A stretch of 64,000 nucleotides of DNA from Streptomyces marinisediminis (GCF_026262575.1 NZ_JAPKFL010000003.1:62001-126000), one strand, 5' to 3'; positions 8,752 to 18,173 are shown, counted from the stretch's first letter. Notes: generated by a model not told the origin, from the letters alone. Made by a program: numbers and translations.

Positions 8752-8824
8752 CCGCGGCCCGGCTCCGTCCGCCGCGGGCCGGGCTCCGTCCGGCTGTCGG
8801 CGTCCGCGGGCCGGGCTCCGTCCG
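8752..8824. repeat. Direct repeats of 20-21 bp upstream of the molybdoenzyme
   Basis: A 21-bp unit occurs perfectly at 8772-8792 and 8804-8824 (32 bp apart), with an imperfect 20-bp copy at 8752-8771; its core is GGGCCGGGCTCCGTCCG. It lies in the 337-bp gap between the start of the molybdoenzyme and the end of the LLM gene, where no gene is visible. It may be simple slippage in GC-rich DNA or a repeated regulator site. Confidence 0.6.
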
Positions 8825-8981
8825 ACGCCTCCAGCGGACGGGCCGCGCCGCCGGGTACCCCGTCGCAGGGCACCGGCAAACGTCGACGGGGGCGCGGCGG
8901 GCGCATGCGGTGCCGGACGGGCGGCGCCGGGGCGGGGCACGCGGCGGGCGGACGCGCCGGGGTGGGGGCGCGCCGGGTGGG

Positions 8982-9026
8982 GCGGCGTCAGGCGGAGCGG
9001 CGTCAGGCGGGGCGGCGTCAGGCGGG
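8982..9026. repeat. Three 15-bp tandem repeats across the LLM gene stop codon
   Basis: GCGGCGTCAGGCGG plus A or G is repeated three times in tandem (8982-8996, 8997-9011, 9012-9026). The copy at 9012-9026 carries the real stop codon of the LLM oxidoreductase (complement of 9018-9020). Because the unit is a multiple of three, each copy supplies another in-frame TGA downstream. Confidence 0.7.
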
Positions 9027-9911
9027 CAGGGCGGCGGGGGCTTCCGTGGCGATGCGCTCGAAGACCTTCTCGTCGGCGGCGAACCGGGTGTCCGGCACCG
9101 GCCAGTGCAGCACGAGCTCGGTGACGCCCAGCTCGGCGTGGCGGCCGGCGAAGTCGACGAAGGCGTCGAAGGAGTCCAGCGGGCGGTCTGGAGTGAAGGA
9201 CGTCAGCAGCACCTTGTCCAGCTCCGCGACGTCCCGGCCGGCCTCGGCGCAGGCCGCGCCCAGCCGGTCGAGCTGCCCCCGGATCGCCTCCCGCGACTGC
9301 TCCGGCGTACCGCTCTCGCCCACCTTGGGGTCCCCGGTGGTGACCCACGCCTGGCCGTACCGCGCCGCCAGCCGCATCCCGCGCGGCCCGGTGGCGGCGA
9401 TCGCGAACGGCAGCCGTGGCCGCTGCACGCACCCAGGCAGGTTGCGCGCCTCGTGCGCGGCGTAGAACACGCCGGAGTGACTGGTCTCGTCCCGCGTCAG
9501 CAGCCGGTCCAGCAGCGGCACGAACTCCGCGAACCGGTCCGCCCGTTCACGCGGCGACCACGGTTCCCGCCCCAGCGCCGAGGCGTCGAACCCGGTGCCG
9601 CCCGCGCCGATGCCCAGCGTCACCCGGCCCCCGCTGACGTCGTCCAGCGTGACCAGCTCCTTGGCGAGCGTCACGGGATGACGGAAGTTCGGCGACGTCA
9701 CCAGCGTGCCCAGGCGCATCCGGGTGGTGGCGGTGGCGGCGGCCGTCAGCGTCGGCACCGCACCGAACCACGGACCGTCCCGGAACGGCACCCGCCAGGA
9801 GAGGTGGTCGTAGGTGTACGCCGCGTGGAACCCCAGCTCCTCCGCCCGCCGCCACAACCGCTGCCCTTCGCTCCACCGGTGGATGGGGAGGATCACCGTA
9901 CTCACACGCAT
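9018..9911 (-). CDS. LLM-class F420-dependent oxidoreductase (luciferase-like)
   Basis: A 297-residue TIM-barrel flavin/F420 enzyme. It starts MRVSTVILPIHRW and shows the typical elements of the class: 'RAEELGFHAAYTYDHLSWR', 'TTRMRLGTLVTSPNFRHP' and 'ATGPRGMRLAARYGQAWVTTGDP'. The ATG at 9911 begins the conserved first strand; an upstream frame to 9995 adds only basic non-conserved residues. Enzymes of this family reduce or oxidise small organic substrates with F420H2 or FMNH2, and the specific substrate cannot be deduced. It is a single gene with no operon partner. Confidence 0.88.
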   Translation of the reverse strand: MRVSTVILPIHRWSEGQRLWRRAEELGFHAAYTYDHLSWRVPFRDGPWFGAVPTLTAAATATTRMRLGTLVTSPNFRHPVTLAKELVTLDDVSGGRVTLGIGAGGTGFDASALGREPWSPRERADRFAEFVPLLDRLLTRDETSHSGVFYAAHEARNLPGCVQRPRLPFAIAATGPRGMRLAARYGQAWVTTGDPKVGESGTPEQSREAIRGQLDRLGAACAEAGRDVAELDKVLLTSFTPDRPLDSFDAFVDFAGRHAELGVTELVLHWPVPDTRFAADEKVFERIATEAPAALPA

Positions 9912-10478
9912 GCCGCCGACGATACGCCCGTCCGGCGCCCCCGAGACCGCCGGAACCGCTCCGCGACCGGCCACGCGCCGCCCGCGAGCCCGCACGGGCG
10001 GCCTCGGGGACGCGGGGGCGCGCGGGCGCGGCCTACGCGGGGCGCGCGGGCGCGAGCCTGGGGTGCGGGGGCGTCCTTCGGCGGCCCGGTCCCGTGACGG
10101 GCCTCGTCGCCGAGCCGGGGTGGCACGTCCCGGCCGCGCGGCGGTCGCGTCCGGCTCATCGGCCGCTGGCGGACGGTCCGCCAGTCAACCGCGGCAGGTC
10201 AAGGAGTGTTGACTGGCGTCACCCGTGCGTGCCCAGTCGCTCGTGTGGTCGGGGCGTCGGTCCCTCGCCCCCTCCCGCAGTCCGCGCCCGTGCCGGACCG
10301 GCGGGAACGCGGTGTTCAGCCGCGTCCGGCTGGCCCGCAGCACTCCTGCGCCCGTCCCGCCGCCCACCGGGCCGCAGCCCGGGCGGGCGCCGTGCCGGGG
10401 CGCGTCCGGGGGCGCGGCGGTTCCGGGCGGGGCGCCGGGTGGGGCAGGCTGGCCCCAGGCATCGGCACAGGAGGGCGC
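9912..10478. other. Divergent intergenic region with an 11-bp inverted repeat
   Basis: About 570 bp between the LLM gene and the ICL/PEP-mutase-like gene. No credible gene is seen. An exact inverted repeat CGCCAGTCAAC at 10179-10189 pairs with GTTGACTGGCG at 10208-10218 (18-nt spacer). It could be a regulator site or a hairpin; it is about 260 bp upstream of the next start codon. Confidence 0.5.
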
Positions 10479-11303
10479 ATGGTGGGAGAGCGGTTCGCGG
10501 AACTGCACCGGCAAGAGGGCGTGTTCGTCATGGCGAACGCCTGGGACGCGGGCACGGCACGGCTGCTGACGGAGGCCGGGTTCCCCGCGCTGGGCACGAC
10601 GAGCGCGGGGCTCGCCCACGCGCTGGGCCGCCCGGACGGCGCGAACGCCGTGAGTCGGGAGGAGACGCTGGCGAACGCGGCCGCGATCGCCGCCGCGACG
10701 CACCTGCCGGTGTCGGCGGATCTGGAGAGCGGCTTCGGCGCCACCCCGGAGGAGGTCGCGCGGACGATCCGCCTGGCCGCGTCGGCCGGGCTCGCGGGCG
10801 GGTCCGTGGAGGACTCCACGGGCCGGGCGGAAGACCCGGTCCGGCCGCTGGCGGAGGCGGTGGAGCGGGTGGCCGCCGCGGCCGAGGCGGCCCGGTCGCT
10901 GGAGACGCCGTTCGTGCTGACGGCCCGGGCGGAGAACTTCCTGCACGGCCGCCCGGACCTGGCGGACACCGTGCGGCGGCTGCGGGCCTACGCCGAGGCG
11001 GGCGCCGACGTGCTCTTCGCGCCCGGCCTGCCGGACGCCGACGCCGTCCGGACGGTCGTCACGGCGGTGGACCGCCCGGTCAACGTGCTCGTGGGAGGTG
11101 CCGGGCCCCGGCTGACGGTGGCGGAGCTGGGCGCGCTGGGTGTGCGGCGGATCAGCGTGGGCTCCGCGCTGTCGCGCACCGCGCTGGCCGCCGCGCACGC
11201 CGCGGCCCGGCGCATCCTCACCGACGGCACCTTCGACTTCGGTGACGTGCCCTCCGTCCGGGAGGTGAACGCCGCCCTGGTCGGCCAGGTCACCGCGGGC
11301 TGA
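10479..11303 (+). CDS. Isocitrate lyase/PEP-mutase family protein
   Basis: A 274-residue (alpha/beta)8 enzyme of the ICL/PEPM superfamily, which makes or breaks C-C or P-C bonds of 2-hydroxy or oxo acids. Visible signatures are 'VMANAWDAGTARLLTEAGFP', TTSAGLAHALG, the metal-site strand 'PVSADLESGFG', 'GGSVEDSTG' and 'TARAENFL'. The KKCGH motif of true isocitrate lyase is absent, so it belongs to the short phosphonomutase-like branch, including carboxyphosphonoenolpyruvate mutase and 2-methylisocitrate-lyase-like proteins. A strong AGGAGGG site precedes the ATG at 10479. The HAD hydrolase gene follows 54 bp downstream and may be co-transcribed. The substrate is unknown. Confidence 0.88.
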   Translation: MVGERFAELHRQEGVFVMANAWDAGTARLLTEAGFPALGTTSAGLAHALGRPDGANAVSREETLANAAAIAAATHLPVSADLESGFGATPEEVARTIRLAASAGLAGGSVEDSTGRAEDPVRPLAEAVERVAAAAEAARSLETPFVLTARAENFLHGRPDLADTVRRLRAYAEAGADVLFAPGLPDADAVRTVVTAVDRPVNVLVGGAGPRLTVAELGALGVRRISVGSALSRTALAAAHAAARRILTDGTFDFGDVPSVREVNAALVGQVTAG

Positions 11304-11357
11304 CCGAATGAGCGGGCTCGGGCCCGTATGTGCGCTCCGGTGGGGGAGGATGTGACC

Positions 11358-12218
11358 GTGACTGATACCGCCGAAACGTTCCGTCGCGTCCCGCTGCCCG
11401 CCCGTCCGCCCCGGCTGATCGCCACGGACCTCGACGGGACGCTGCTGCACGACGACAAGTCGGTGTCCGAGCGGACCGTCGCGGCGCTGGCGGCGGCCGA
11501 GGAGGCGGGCGTGGAGGTGTTCTTCGTCACCGGGCGGCCCGCACGCTGGATGGACGTGGTCAGCGACCACGTGCACGGGCACGGGCTCGCCATCTGCGCC
11601 AACGGGGCCGCCGTGGTGGACCTGCACCGGGGCGGCCATCTCGTGGAGGTCCGCGAGCTGACGCGCGAGGCCGCCGTCGCGGTGGTGACGGCGCTGCGCG
11701 AGGTCGCCCCCGGGGTGACGTTCGCGGTCGAGCGCACCAGCGGCATCACCTACGAGCCCGCCTACCCGCCGTTCTCCGACGACCCGGGCGTGGCCGTCGC
11801 ACCGGTGGGCAAGCTGCTCGGCGCGGACGCCGCCCACGCCGGGCAGCCCGTGCTCAAGCTGCTCGCCCACCACGCCGACCTGGACCCGGACGCCTTCCTC
11901 CAGCTCGCCCACCGCGCCGCCGGGGACTTCGGCCAGTTCACCCGGTCCAGCCCGAGCGCACTGCTGGAGGTCAGCGGGCGCGGCGTGAGCAAGGCCAGCA
12001 CGCTCGCCCGGTGCTGCGCCGAGCGCGGCATCGCGCCGCAGGAGGTCGTCGCCTTCGGGGACATGCCCAACGACCTGGAGATGCTGACGTGGGCCGGCAC
12101 GTCCTACGCCATGGCCAACGCCCACCCGGCGGTGACGGCGGCCACGACGTACGCCACGCTGTCCAACCAGGCCGACGGCGTCGCCACGGTCATCGAGGGC
12201 CTCCTCACCCTCTCCTGA
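11358..12218 (+). CDS. Cof-type HAD-superfamily hydrolase
   Basis: A 286-residue phosphatase of the HAD IIB (Cof) subclass. Motif I is DLDGTLL with the nucleophile and acid aspartates, motif II is VFFVTGRP, and motif IV is FGDMPNDLEML, with the metal-binding aspartates; a Cof-type cap lies between them. Such enzymes dephosphorylate sugar phosphates or flavin precursors (FMN or pyridoxal phosphate in E. coli homologues). I placed the start at GTG 11358, 7 bp after GGAGGA at 11345-11350, rather than at ATG 11328. It lies 54 bp after the ICL/PEPM-like gene and probably shares its transcript. Confidence 0.88.
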   Translation: MTDTAETFRRVPLPARPPRLIATDLDGTLLHDDKSVSERTVAALAAAEEAGVEVFFVTGRPARWMDVVSDHVHGHGLAICANGAAVVDLHRGGHLVEVRELTREAAVAVVTALREVAPGVTFAVERTSGITYEPAYPPFSDDPGVAVAPVGKLLGADAAHAGQPVLKLLAHHADLDPDAFLQLAHRAAGDFGQFTRSSPSALLEVSGRGVSKASTLARCCAERGIAPQEVVAFGDMPNDLEMLTWAGTSYAMANAHPAVTAATTYATLSNQADGVATVIEGLLTLS

Positions 12219-12725
12219 CCCCTCCCGCGCCCCCGCCGTGCCCGGCGCCGACCGCTGCGGGACGGGGCCCGGCCCGCACCAACCGGAGCGCGGGAGGCGC
12301 GCGGTACAGGCGGGGCGCGGCAGGCACGGGCGACCCGGCGGGATGGGCACGGCCGGGGGCAGCCCAGTACGGCGTCCGAGGCACGCACAGCCGCTGGGCG
12401 CGGCAGCCGGCCCAGGGCCGAACGCGGCAGGCACGGCGCGACCGGAGCGGCTGGCACGGAGGCCCGGCGGAGTGGCCGCCACGGCGACCACGGGACGGCG
12501 GCCGGCCAGGCCGAGCACGAGCGGCAACGGCTCCGCGCAGTGGGCACCGCCGACCACTGGGGCACGGCCGGACTCGGTGAACGCGGCCAGGTGCAGTGGG
12601 CGCGGCCAAGCAGGGAGCGCGCCACACACGGCGAGCCCCACCGCGCGCAGTCGGCGGCCCCGGGCACGGTGGGCGGCGCCGGGGCGGGCGGAGTGCCATC
12701 ACCGGCCGCGCCGCTGGCTGGGGTG
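12219..12725. other. Convergent intergenic region without a visible gene
   Basis: About 500 bp between the HAD hydrolase and the histidine kinase. Several open frames exist, but all read as low-complexity Arg/Ala/Pro strings without ribosome sites or recognisable domains. A GCGGCAGGCACGG motif recurs (near 12320 and 12426). No clear terminator hairpin was found. Confidence 0.5.
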
Positions 12726-14525
12726 TCACGGGAGGGGGACCTGCCAGCGGACGGTCGTGCCGCGGTGGTGCAGGCCGGGGCCGGTGTCGCTCGTGCCGCC
12801 CAGCTCCTCGGCCCGGCGCCGCAGGTTCCGCAGGCCGCTGCGCCGCCCCCGCTCCGGCAGCCCGACTCCGTCGTCGGCCACGGTGAGCCGCACCGCCGGC
12901 CGGCCGTCGGGGAGCGTGCCGGTGACGTCGACGGTCAGCTCGATCCGGGACGCGCCCGCGTGCCGCACCGCGTTGGACAGCGCCTCGCGCGCGGCGGCCA
13001 CCAGGTCGCTCCCGGTGCGCTCGCCGACCAGGGAGTCCACGGGACCGGTGAAGGTCGCGCTGGGCTGGAAACCCAGGGAGAGCGCCGCCGTGCCGACCTC
13101 GCGCAGCAGCCGGGTGCGCAGCGACGCGGCCTGCTCGGCCGGGTCCTGCTGGAGCGCGTAGATGGCGCCGCGGATCTCCCGGATGGTGTGGTCCAGCTCG
13201 TCCATGGCCTGGTCGATGCGCCGCTCCCGCTCAGGCGGCGGTACGCCCACCGGCACACGCCCGGCGTGCGGCTCCGGTCCGCCGGACTCCCGTCCGGCGC
13301 CCGGCGCCCGTCCGGCGTCCGTGTCCCGTCCCGCGGCGTCCGGTGCGGGGGCGGCAGGCGCGGCGGAGGCAGGCGCGGCGGAGGCGGCCGGTGCGGCAGA
13401 CGGGGTCGGTCCGGCGGACGCGGCAGACGGGGCGCGGCGCCGCACGCTCTCCAGCAGCATGCCGGTGGCGAAGAGCCGCTGGATGACCAGGTCGTGCAGG
13501 TCGCGGGCGATGCGGTCGCGGTCCTCGTAGACGGCGAGGCGCTCCCGGTCGCGCTGGGCGTCGATGAGCAGCAGGGCGAGCGCGGCCTGCGAGGCGTAGC
13601 GGCGCGCGAGGGTGCGCTCGGTGGCGGTGAACGACGGCGCGCCGGGCGCCCGGGGCACGGCCAGCGTGCCCAGGATGCGGCCCTCGTTGCCCAGCGGCAG
13701 CATCATGCTCGGCCCGAAGCGGGCCGCCAGGTGCGTCGTCATGCGCGGGTCGGTGGCCGAGTCCTCCACGTGGACGGACTCACCCGCCAGCAGGGCGGCC
13801 ACCAGCGGGCTGTGCGGAGGGACGCGGACGCCCAGCAGCGCGTCCGGGTCCTCGGCGGCGGCGGCCACGATCTCCAGCCCGCCGTCCGGGTCCGGCACCA
13901 GCACCAGCCCGGCCGCGGCCTCCGCGAGCCTGCGGGCCTGTTCGGCGACGACGGACAGGGCGTCCTCGGTGCCCCGGAGCAGGGCGGTGGTGAGCGCCGC
14001 GCTGCCGTCGATCCACCGCGCCCGCTGCCGGGCGGACTCCAGCAGCCGGGCGTGCCCGACGGAGATCCCCGCCTCGGTGGCGACCACCCGCACCAGGTGC
14101 ACGTCGGCCCCCGTGAACGGCTCCCCCTCGGCCTTGTCGCACAGGTACAGATGGCCGAAGGGCTCGTTCTGGACCCGGATGGGGACGCTGAGGAAGTGGG
14201 CGGCCGGGCCACCGCCGATGCGGCTCCTGATGGTCGCGGCCTCCCCGTAGGTGACGAAGCGGGGCAGGCGGCCGGTCTCCGCGCCGAGCACGCCGATCGC
14301 CGCGTGCCGGGCCCCGGTGAGCGCGGCGGCCGTCTGCACGCTGCGGTCGAGCACGCTGCGCACGTCGATGTCCTCGCCGATGGCGACCATGGCCTCCAGC
14401 ACCTGCGGCAGCCTGCGCACCAGCTCCGGGGTCAGGCTCTGCAGCGATTCGGCGGCCTGCCGCGCGGCACGCGTCACCGCCCGTCGCTCGTCCTCCGGCG
14501 GCGGGCCGGGGCTGTCGGTGGCCAT
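12726..14525 (-). CDS. GAF-domain sensor histidine kinase (DevS/DosS-like, HisKA_3)
   Basis: Soluble sensor kinase of 599 residues. Two GAF domains are visible (about residues 35-190 and 195-340). Then comes a HisKA_3 dimerisation and phosphoacceptor helix with RIARDLHDLVIQRLF (His near residue 344), and a C-terminal HATPase ending with VADDGVGLP and 'GLRNLRRRAEELGG'. An Ala/Pro-rich insert of about 60 residues splits the two helices of the HisKA_3 domain and ends at ERERRIDQAMDELDHTI. No response-regulator gene is adjacent. Its position 3' of the cytochrome bd operon on the same strand, and the resemblance to DevS-type redox sensors, suggest sensing of oxygen, NO or redox state. This is an inference; the haem-ligand histidine was not verified. 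Confidence 0.9.
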   Translation of the reverse strand: MATDSPGPPPEDERRAVTRAARQAAESLQSLTPELVRRLPQVLEAMVAIGEDIDVRSVLDRSVQTAAALTGARHAAIGVLGAETGRLPRFVTYGEAATIRSRIGGGPAAHFLSVPIRVQNEPFGHLYLCDKAEGEPFTGADVHLVRVVATEAGISVGHARLLESARQRARWIDGSAALTTALLRGTEDALSVVAEQARRLAEAAAGLVLVPDPDGGLEIVAAAAEDPDALLGVRVPPHSPLVAALLAGESVHVEDSATDPRMTTHLAARFGPSMMLPLGNEGRILGTLAVPRAPGAPSFTATERTLARRYASQAALALLLIDAQRDRERLAVYEDRDRIARDLHDLVIQRLFATGMLLESVRRRAPSAASAGPTPSAAPAASAAPASAAPAAPAPDAAGRDTDAGRAPGAGRESGGPEPHAGRVPVGVPPPERERRIDQAMDELDHTIREIRGAIYALQQDPAEQAASLRTRLLREVGTAALSLGFQPSATFTGPVDSLVGERTGSDLVAAAREALSNAVRHAGASRIELTVDVTGTLPDGRPAVRLTVADDGVGLPERGRRSGLRNLRRRAEELGGTSDTGPGLHHRGTTVRWQVPLP

Positions 14526-14549
14526 GCGCGGCGCCCTCCGGTCACGCGG

Positions 14550-17500
14550 TCACGTCTGGGGCAGCAGCGCGCCCCTCCCTCCAGTGGAGCGGAGAGTCTC
14601 CGCTTCCGCCTCCCGGGAGAGCAGCTCGCGCAACGGCCCGTCGACGCGGGCGAGCGTCGCGTACGGGCCACGCTGCACACACCGGCCCGCGTCCAGCACG
14701 AGCACCTCGTCGACGGCCGCGAGCCCCGCGAGCCGGTGGGTGATCAGGACGGTGGTGCGGCCCTCGGTGGCGGCGAGCAGGTCCGCGGTGAGGGCGTCGG
14801 CGGTGGCCAGGTCCAGGTGCTCGGCGGGCTCGTCCAGCACGAGCACGGGGAAGTCCGCCAGCAGCGCCCGGGCCAGCGCGAGCCGCTGCCGCTGGCCACC
14901 GGAGAGCCGGGCGCCGTGCTCGCCGACCGGGGTGTCCAGGCCCTCGGGCAGCCCGTCCACCCAGTCCAGCAGGCGCGCCCTCGCCAGCGCCCGGCGCAGC
15001 GCGGCGTCGTCCGCGCCGGGCCGGGCCAGCCGCAGGTTCTCCCGCAGCGTCGAATCGAACAGGTGCGCGTCCTGGGCGCACAGGCCGACGCTGCGCCGCA
15101 CGGTGTCGGAGGCGTACGCGGCCGCGTCGGCGCCTCCGAGGACGTACGTGCCACTGCGCGGCTCCAGGAACCGCAGCAGGGTGTGCGCCAGCGTCGTCTT
15201 GCCGGAACCGGAGGCGCCGACGACCGCGATCCGCCGCCCCGGTGCCAGTTCCAGGTCGAGACCGTCCAGGGCCGGACGGACCTGCCCGGGGTGGTGGACC
15301 GTCACCCCCCGCAACCGCAGCGGGAACGGTGAGGCGGGGGCCGGGAGCGGCCGGGACGGCTCGCGCACGGGTTCGGGTGCGTCGAGCACCTCGTAGACCC
15401 GCTCGGCGCTGCGGCGCACCCGCTGCCGGTGCTGCACGGCGAGCGGCAGGGCGAGCACCGCCTCGAAGGCGGCCAGCGGCGTGAGCACGACCACGGCCAG
15501 CCACACGCCCGCCAACCGCCCCTCGTGCACCGCCTGCGCGCCGAAGGCGGCGGCCACGGTGACGGTCAGCCCGGTGGCCAGCGCGGTGAGCGCCCCCGCC
15601 AGCGCCGTGGCCCCGGCCGAGCGGGCGGCGATCCCGGTGAGCTCCGCGTCGGCGCTACGGACCGCGGCCAGGCGGCGGGGCAGGGCACCGGCCACGGTCA
15701 GCTCCCCGGTACCGCTCAGCAGGTCCACGGTGCGCGTACTCAGCAGGCCGCGCGCGGGGGCCAGGGCGCCGGCGGTGCGGCGGGTCACCACCGAGGTCAG
15801 CCACGGCACTCCCACCCCGGCGACCACCAGGCCGACGGCCAGCGCGGCCCCCGCCTCGGGAAGCAGCCAGGCCGTGAAGCCGACGGCCGCCGCGCCCACC
15901 GTGGCCGCGGAGCAGGCGGGCAGCCACCAGCGCAGGAAGTAGTCCTGGAGCGTCTCCACGTCACCGACCAGCCGAGCCAGCACGTCACCCCTGCGGCTGC
16001 GGTGCAGCGCGGCCGGGGCGAGGCGCTCCAGCCGCCGGTAGACGCTCACCCGCAGGTCGGCCAGCACGCGCAGCACCGCGTCGTGGGACACGAGCCGCTC
16101 GACGTAGCGGAAGACGGCGCGCCCGATACCGAACGCCCGCGTCGCGGTGACGGCCACCAGCAAGTACAGCACCGGCGGTTGTTCGGAGGCCCGGGAGATG
16201 AGCCAGCCGGAGACGGCCATCAGTCCCACGGCGCTGGCGAGCGCCAGCGCGCCGAGCGCGGTGGCGAGCGCGAACCGCCCACGCAGTGCCCGACCGGCGG
16301 AACGGACCCGGGCGAGCACGCGCGATCCACCGCCGACGTCCGGGCCCGCGGGGGTGGCCGGGCGGTCCGGCGGGGCGGGTTTCACGTGAAACACGGACGG
16401 TTTCACGTGAAACACGAGGTCCGGGCTGCCCACGGCGGAGACCGTGAGCCGCCGCTCCGCGTCGGCGCCGGGCGGGCGGGCCGGCCAACGGGGCGGTGCC
16501 GCCTCCTCCGGTGCGTCGTCACCGGGGCCCGTGGGCGCGGCCTGGCCCATCCGGACCACGCGGTCGGCGACGGCCAGCAACGCGGGCCGGTGCACGACGA
16601 GCAGCACCGTGCGCCCACGGGCGAGCCGCCGGATCGCCTCGGTCACCGCGCCCTCGGTCACCCCGTCCAGCGCGGCCGTCGGCTCGTCCAGGAGGAGTAC
16701 CGGCCGGTCGGCCAGGAAGGCGCGGGCCAGTGCCACCCGCTGCCGCTGGCCCGCCGACAGCCCGGCCCCGCCCTCGCCCAGCTCTGCTGCCGGGTCCAGC
16801 TCCGCCGCACCGGCGTCGCTCAGGGCGGCCCGGACGGCGGCGTCATCGGCGTCCGGGCGAGCCAGCCGCACGTTCTCCGCGAGCGTCCCCGCGAAGAGGT
16901 ACGGATGCTGCGGGACCCAGGCGACGTGGGCGTGCCAGTCCCCGCGGTCCAGCTCGACCAGATCCACGCCGTTGATCAGGACGCGTCCGGTGGTCGGCCG
17001 CACGAAGCCCAGTACCGCGTCCAGGAGCGTGGACTTGCCCGCACCGGACGGCCCCACCAGGGCCACCGTCTCCCCCGCCCGCACCGCGAGGTCCGTGGTC
17101 GGCAGTGACGCCGTGCTCCGGCCCGCGTGCCAGACGCTCACCCCCTCCAGCGCCACGCCGATGCCGGGGGCACCGCGCTTCCGCACCGGACGACCGCCGC
17201 CGGGTGCGGGCAGCGGTGTCTCCAGCACCTCGAACACCTCCTCGGCGGCAGCCAGTCCCTCGGCGGCGGCGTGGTACTGCGCCCCCACCTGACGGAGCGG
17301 CAGGTACGCCTCCGGCGCGAGGATCAGCACGACGAGCCCGGTGTAGAGGTCCAGCTCACCGTGGACCAGCCGCATGCCGATGCCCACGGCCACCAGCGCC
17401 ACCGAGAGCGTCGCCAGCAGCTCCAGGGCGAAGGAGGAGAGGAAGGCGATCCGCAGCGTGCGCAGCGTCGCCCGCCGGTAGTCCCCGGTGATGGCCTGGA

Positions 17501-18167
17501 TGTTCTCCGCCTGGGCCTTCGCCCGCCCGAAGACCTTCAGCGTCGGCAATCCGCCCACCAGGTCGAGGAAGTGGTGGGAGAGCCGGGCGAGCAACCGCCA
17601 CTGCCGGTCCATGTGGGCCTGCGTGGCCCAGCCGATGAGCACCATGAACACCGGGATGAGCGGCAACGTGACGGCGATGGTGGCCGCCGCGATCCAGTCC
17701 ATGCCGACGATCCGGGCGAGCACCGCCACCGGCACCACCGCCGCCAACCCGAGCTGGGGCAGGTAGCGGGCGAAGTAGTCGTCCAGCGCGTCCACGCCCC
17801 GGGTGGCCAGGGTCGTCAGCTCACCGGTGCGTCGGCCGCCGAGCCAGCCGGGCCCCAGCGCCCCCGCGTGCGTCAGCACCCGCAGCCGCAGCTCCGACTT
17901 GACCGCCGCGCTGGAGCGGTGCGCGGCCAGCTCCGTCAGCCACGCCACCAGCGCACGGCCGACGGAGACGAGCGCGAGCAGGAGCAGCGGACGCGCGAGG
18001 TCACCGGCCGCCGCGCCCTGCTGGAAGGCGCGGACGACGAGCTCGGCGACGAGCATCGCCTGCGCGATCACGAGACCGGCCCCCGCCAGCCCCAGCACCA
18101 CCGAGGCCAGCAGGAAGACGCGGGTGGCCCTGGCGTACCGGAGCAGGCGCGGGTCTACGGGACGCAC
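14550..18167 (-). CDS. cydDC: Fused CydD-CydC thiol-reductant ABC exporter
   Basis: A single 1205-residue protein joining the two half-transporters needed for assembly of cytochrome bd, which export glutathione or cysteine in E. coli. Residues 1-560 are CydD-like, with six membrane helices, Walker A GPSGAGKST (about 370), signature LSAGQRQR and Walker B LLLDEPTAALD. Residues from about 620 are CydC-like, with six helices, Walker A GASGSGKTT (about 982), LSGGQRQR and LVLDEPAEHLD. The linker contains VFHVKPSVFHVKP at about 585-597, encoded by two perfect parS sites. The gene starts 6 bp after cydB and is the last gene of the operon. Fused CydDC is usual in Streptomyces. Confidence 0.95.
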   Translation of the reverse strand: MRPVDPRLLRYARATRVFLLASVVLGLAGAGLVIAQAMLVAELVVRAFQQGAAAGDLARPLLLLALVSVGRALVAWLTELAAHRSSAAVKSELRLRVLTHAGALGPGWLGGRRTGELTTLATRGVDALDDYFARYLPQLGLAAVVPVAVLARIVGMDWIAAATIAVTLPLIPVFMVLIGWATQAHMDRQWRLLARLSHHFLDLVGGLPTLKVFGRAKAQAENIQAITGDYRRATLRTLRIAFLSSFALELLATLSVALVAVGIGMRLVHGELDLYTGLVVLILAPEAYLPLRQVGAQYHAAAEGLAAAEEVFEVLETPLPAPGGGRPVRKRGAPGIGVALEGVSVWHAGRSTASLPTTDLAVRAGETVALVGPSGAGKSTLLDAVLGFVRPTTGRVLINGVDLVELDRGDWHAHVAWVPQHPYLFAGTLAENVRLARPDADDAAVRAALSDAGAAELDPAAELGEGGAGLSAGQRQRVALARAFLADRPVLLLDEPTAALDGVTEGAVTEAIRRLARGRTVLLVVHRPALLAVADRVVRMGQAAPTGPGDDAPEEAAPPRWPARPPGADAERRLTVSAVGSPDLVFHVKPSVFHVKPAPPDRPATPAGPDVGGGSRVLARVRSAGRALRGRFALATALGALALASAVGLMAVSGWLISRASEQPPVLYLLVAVTATRAFGIGRAVFRYVERLVSHDAVLRVLADLRVSVYRRLERLAPAALHRSRRGDVLARLVGDVETLQDYFLRWWLPACSAATVGAAAVGFTAWLLPEAGAALAVGLVVAGVGVPWLTSVVTRRTAGALAPARGLLSTRTVDLLSGTGELTVAGALPRRLAAVRSADAELTGIAARSAGATALAGALTALATGLTVTVAAAFGAQAVHEGRLAGVWLAVVVLTPLAAFEAVLALPLAVQHRQRVRRSAERVYEVLDAPEPVREPSRPLPAPASPFPLRLRGVTVHHPGQVRPALDGLDLELAPGRRIAVVGASGSGKTTLAHTLLRFLEPRSGTYVLGGADAAAYASDTVRRSVGLCAQDAHLFDSTLRENLRLARPGADDAALRRALARARLLDWVDGLPEGLDTPVGEHGARLSGGQRQRLALARALLADFPVLVLDEPAEHLDLATADALTADLLAATEGRTTVLITHRLAGLAAVDEVLVLDAGRCVQRGPYATLARVDGPLRELLSREAEAETLRSTGGRGALLPQT
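16379..16392. other. parS: parS site (ParB-binding), inside cydDC
   Basis: Perfect 14-bp palindrome GTTTCACGTGAAAC, identical to the streptomycete parS consensus as I know it. It lies in the CydD-CydC linker and is read on the minus strand within the residues VFHVKP. Its centre is 21 bp from the next copy. Confidence 0.9.
16400..16413. other. parS: parS site (ParB-binding), second copy inside cydDC
   Basis: Perfect GTTTCACGTGAAAC, 21 bp from the first copy and in the same codon phase, again encoding Phe-His-Val-Lys in the CydD-CydC linker. Confidence 0.9.
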
Positions 18168-18173
18168 GCCCGC

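Noticed and set aside
5690..9124. An 1144-codon open frame on the + strand
   Set aside because: It is a shadow of the molybdoenzyme gene on the opposite strand, caused by high GC at third positions.
12540..15332. A 930-codon + strand open frame over the histidine kinase and cydDC
   Set aside because: Antisense shadow of two well-supported genes; composition is Arg/Gly/His-rich with no domain.
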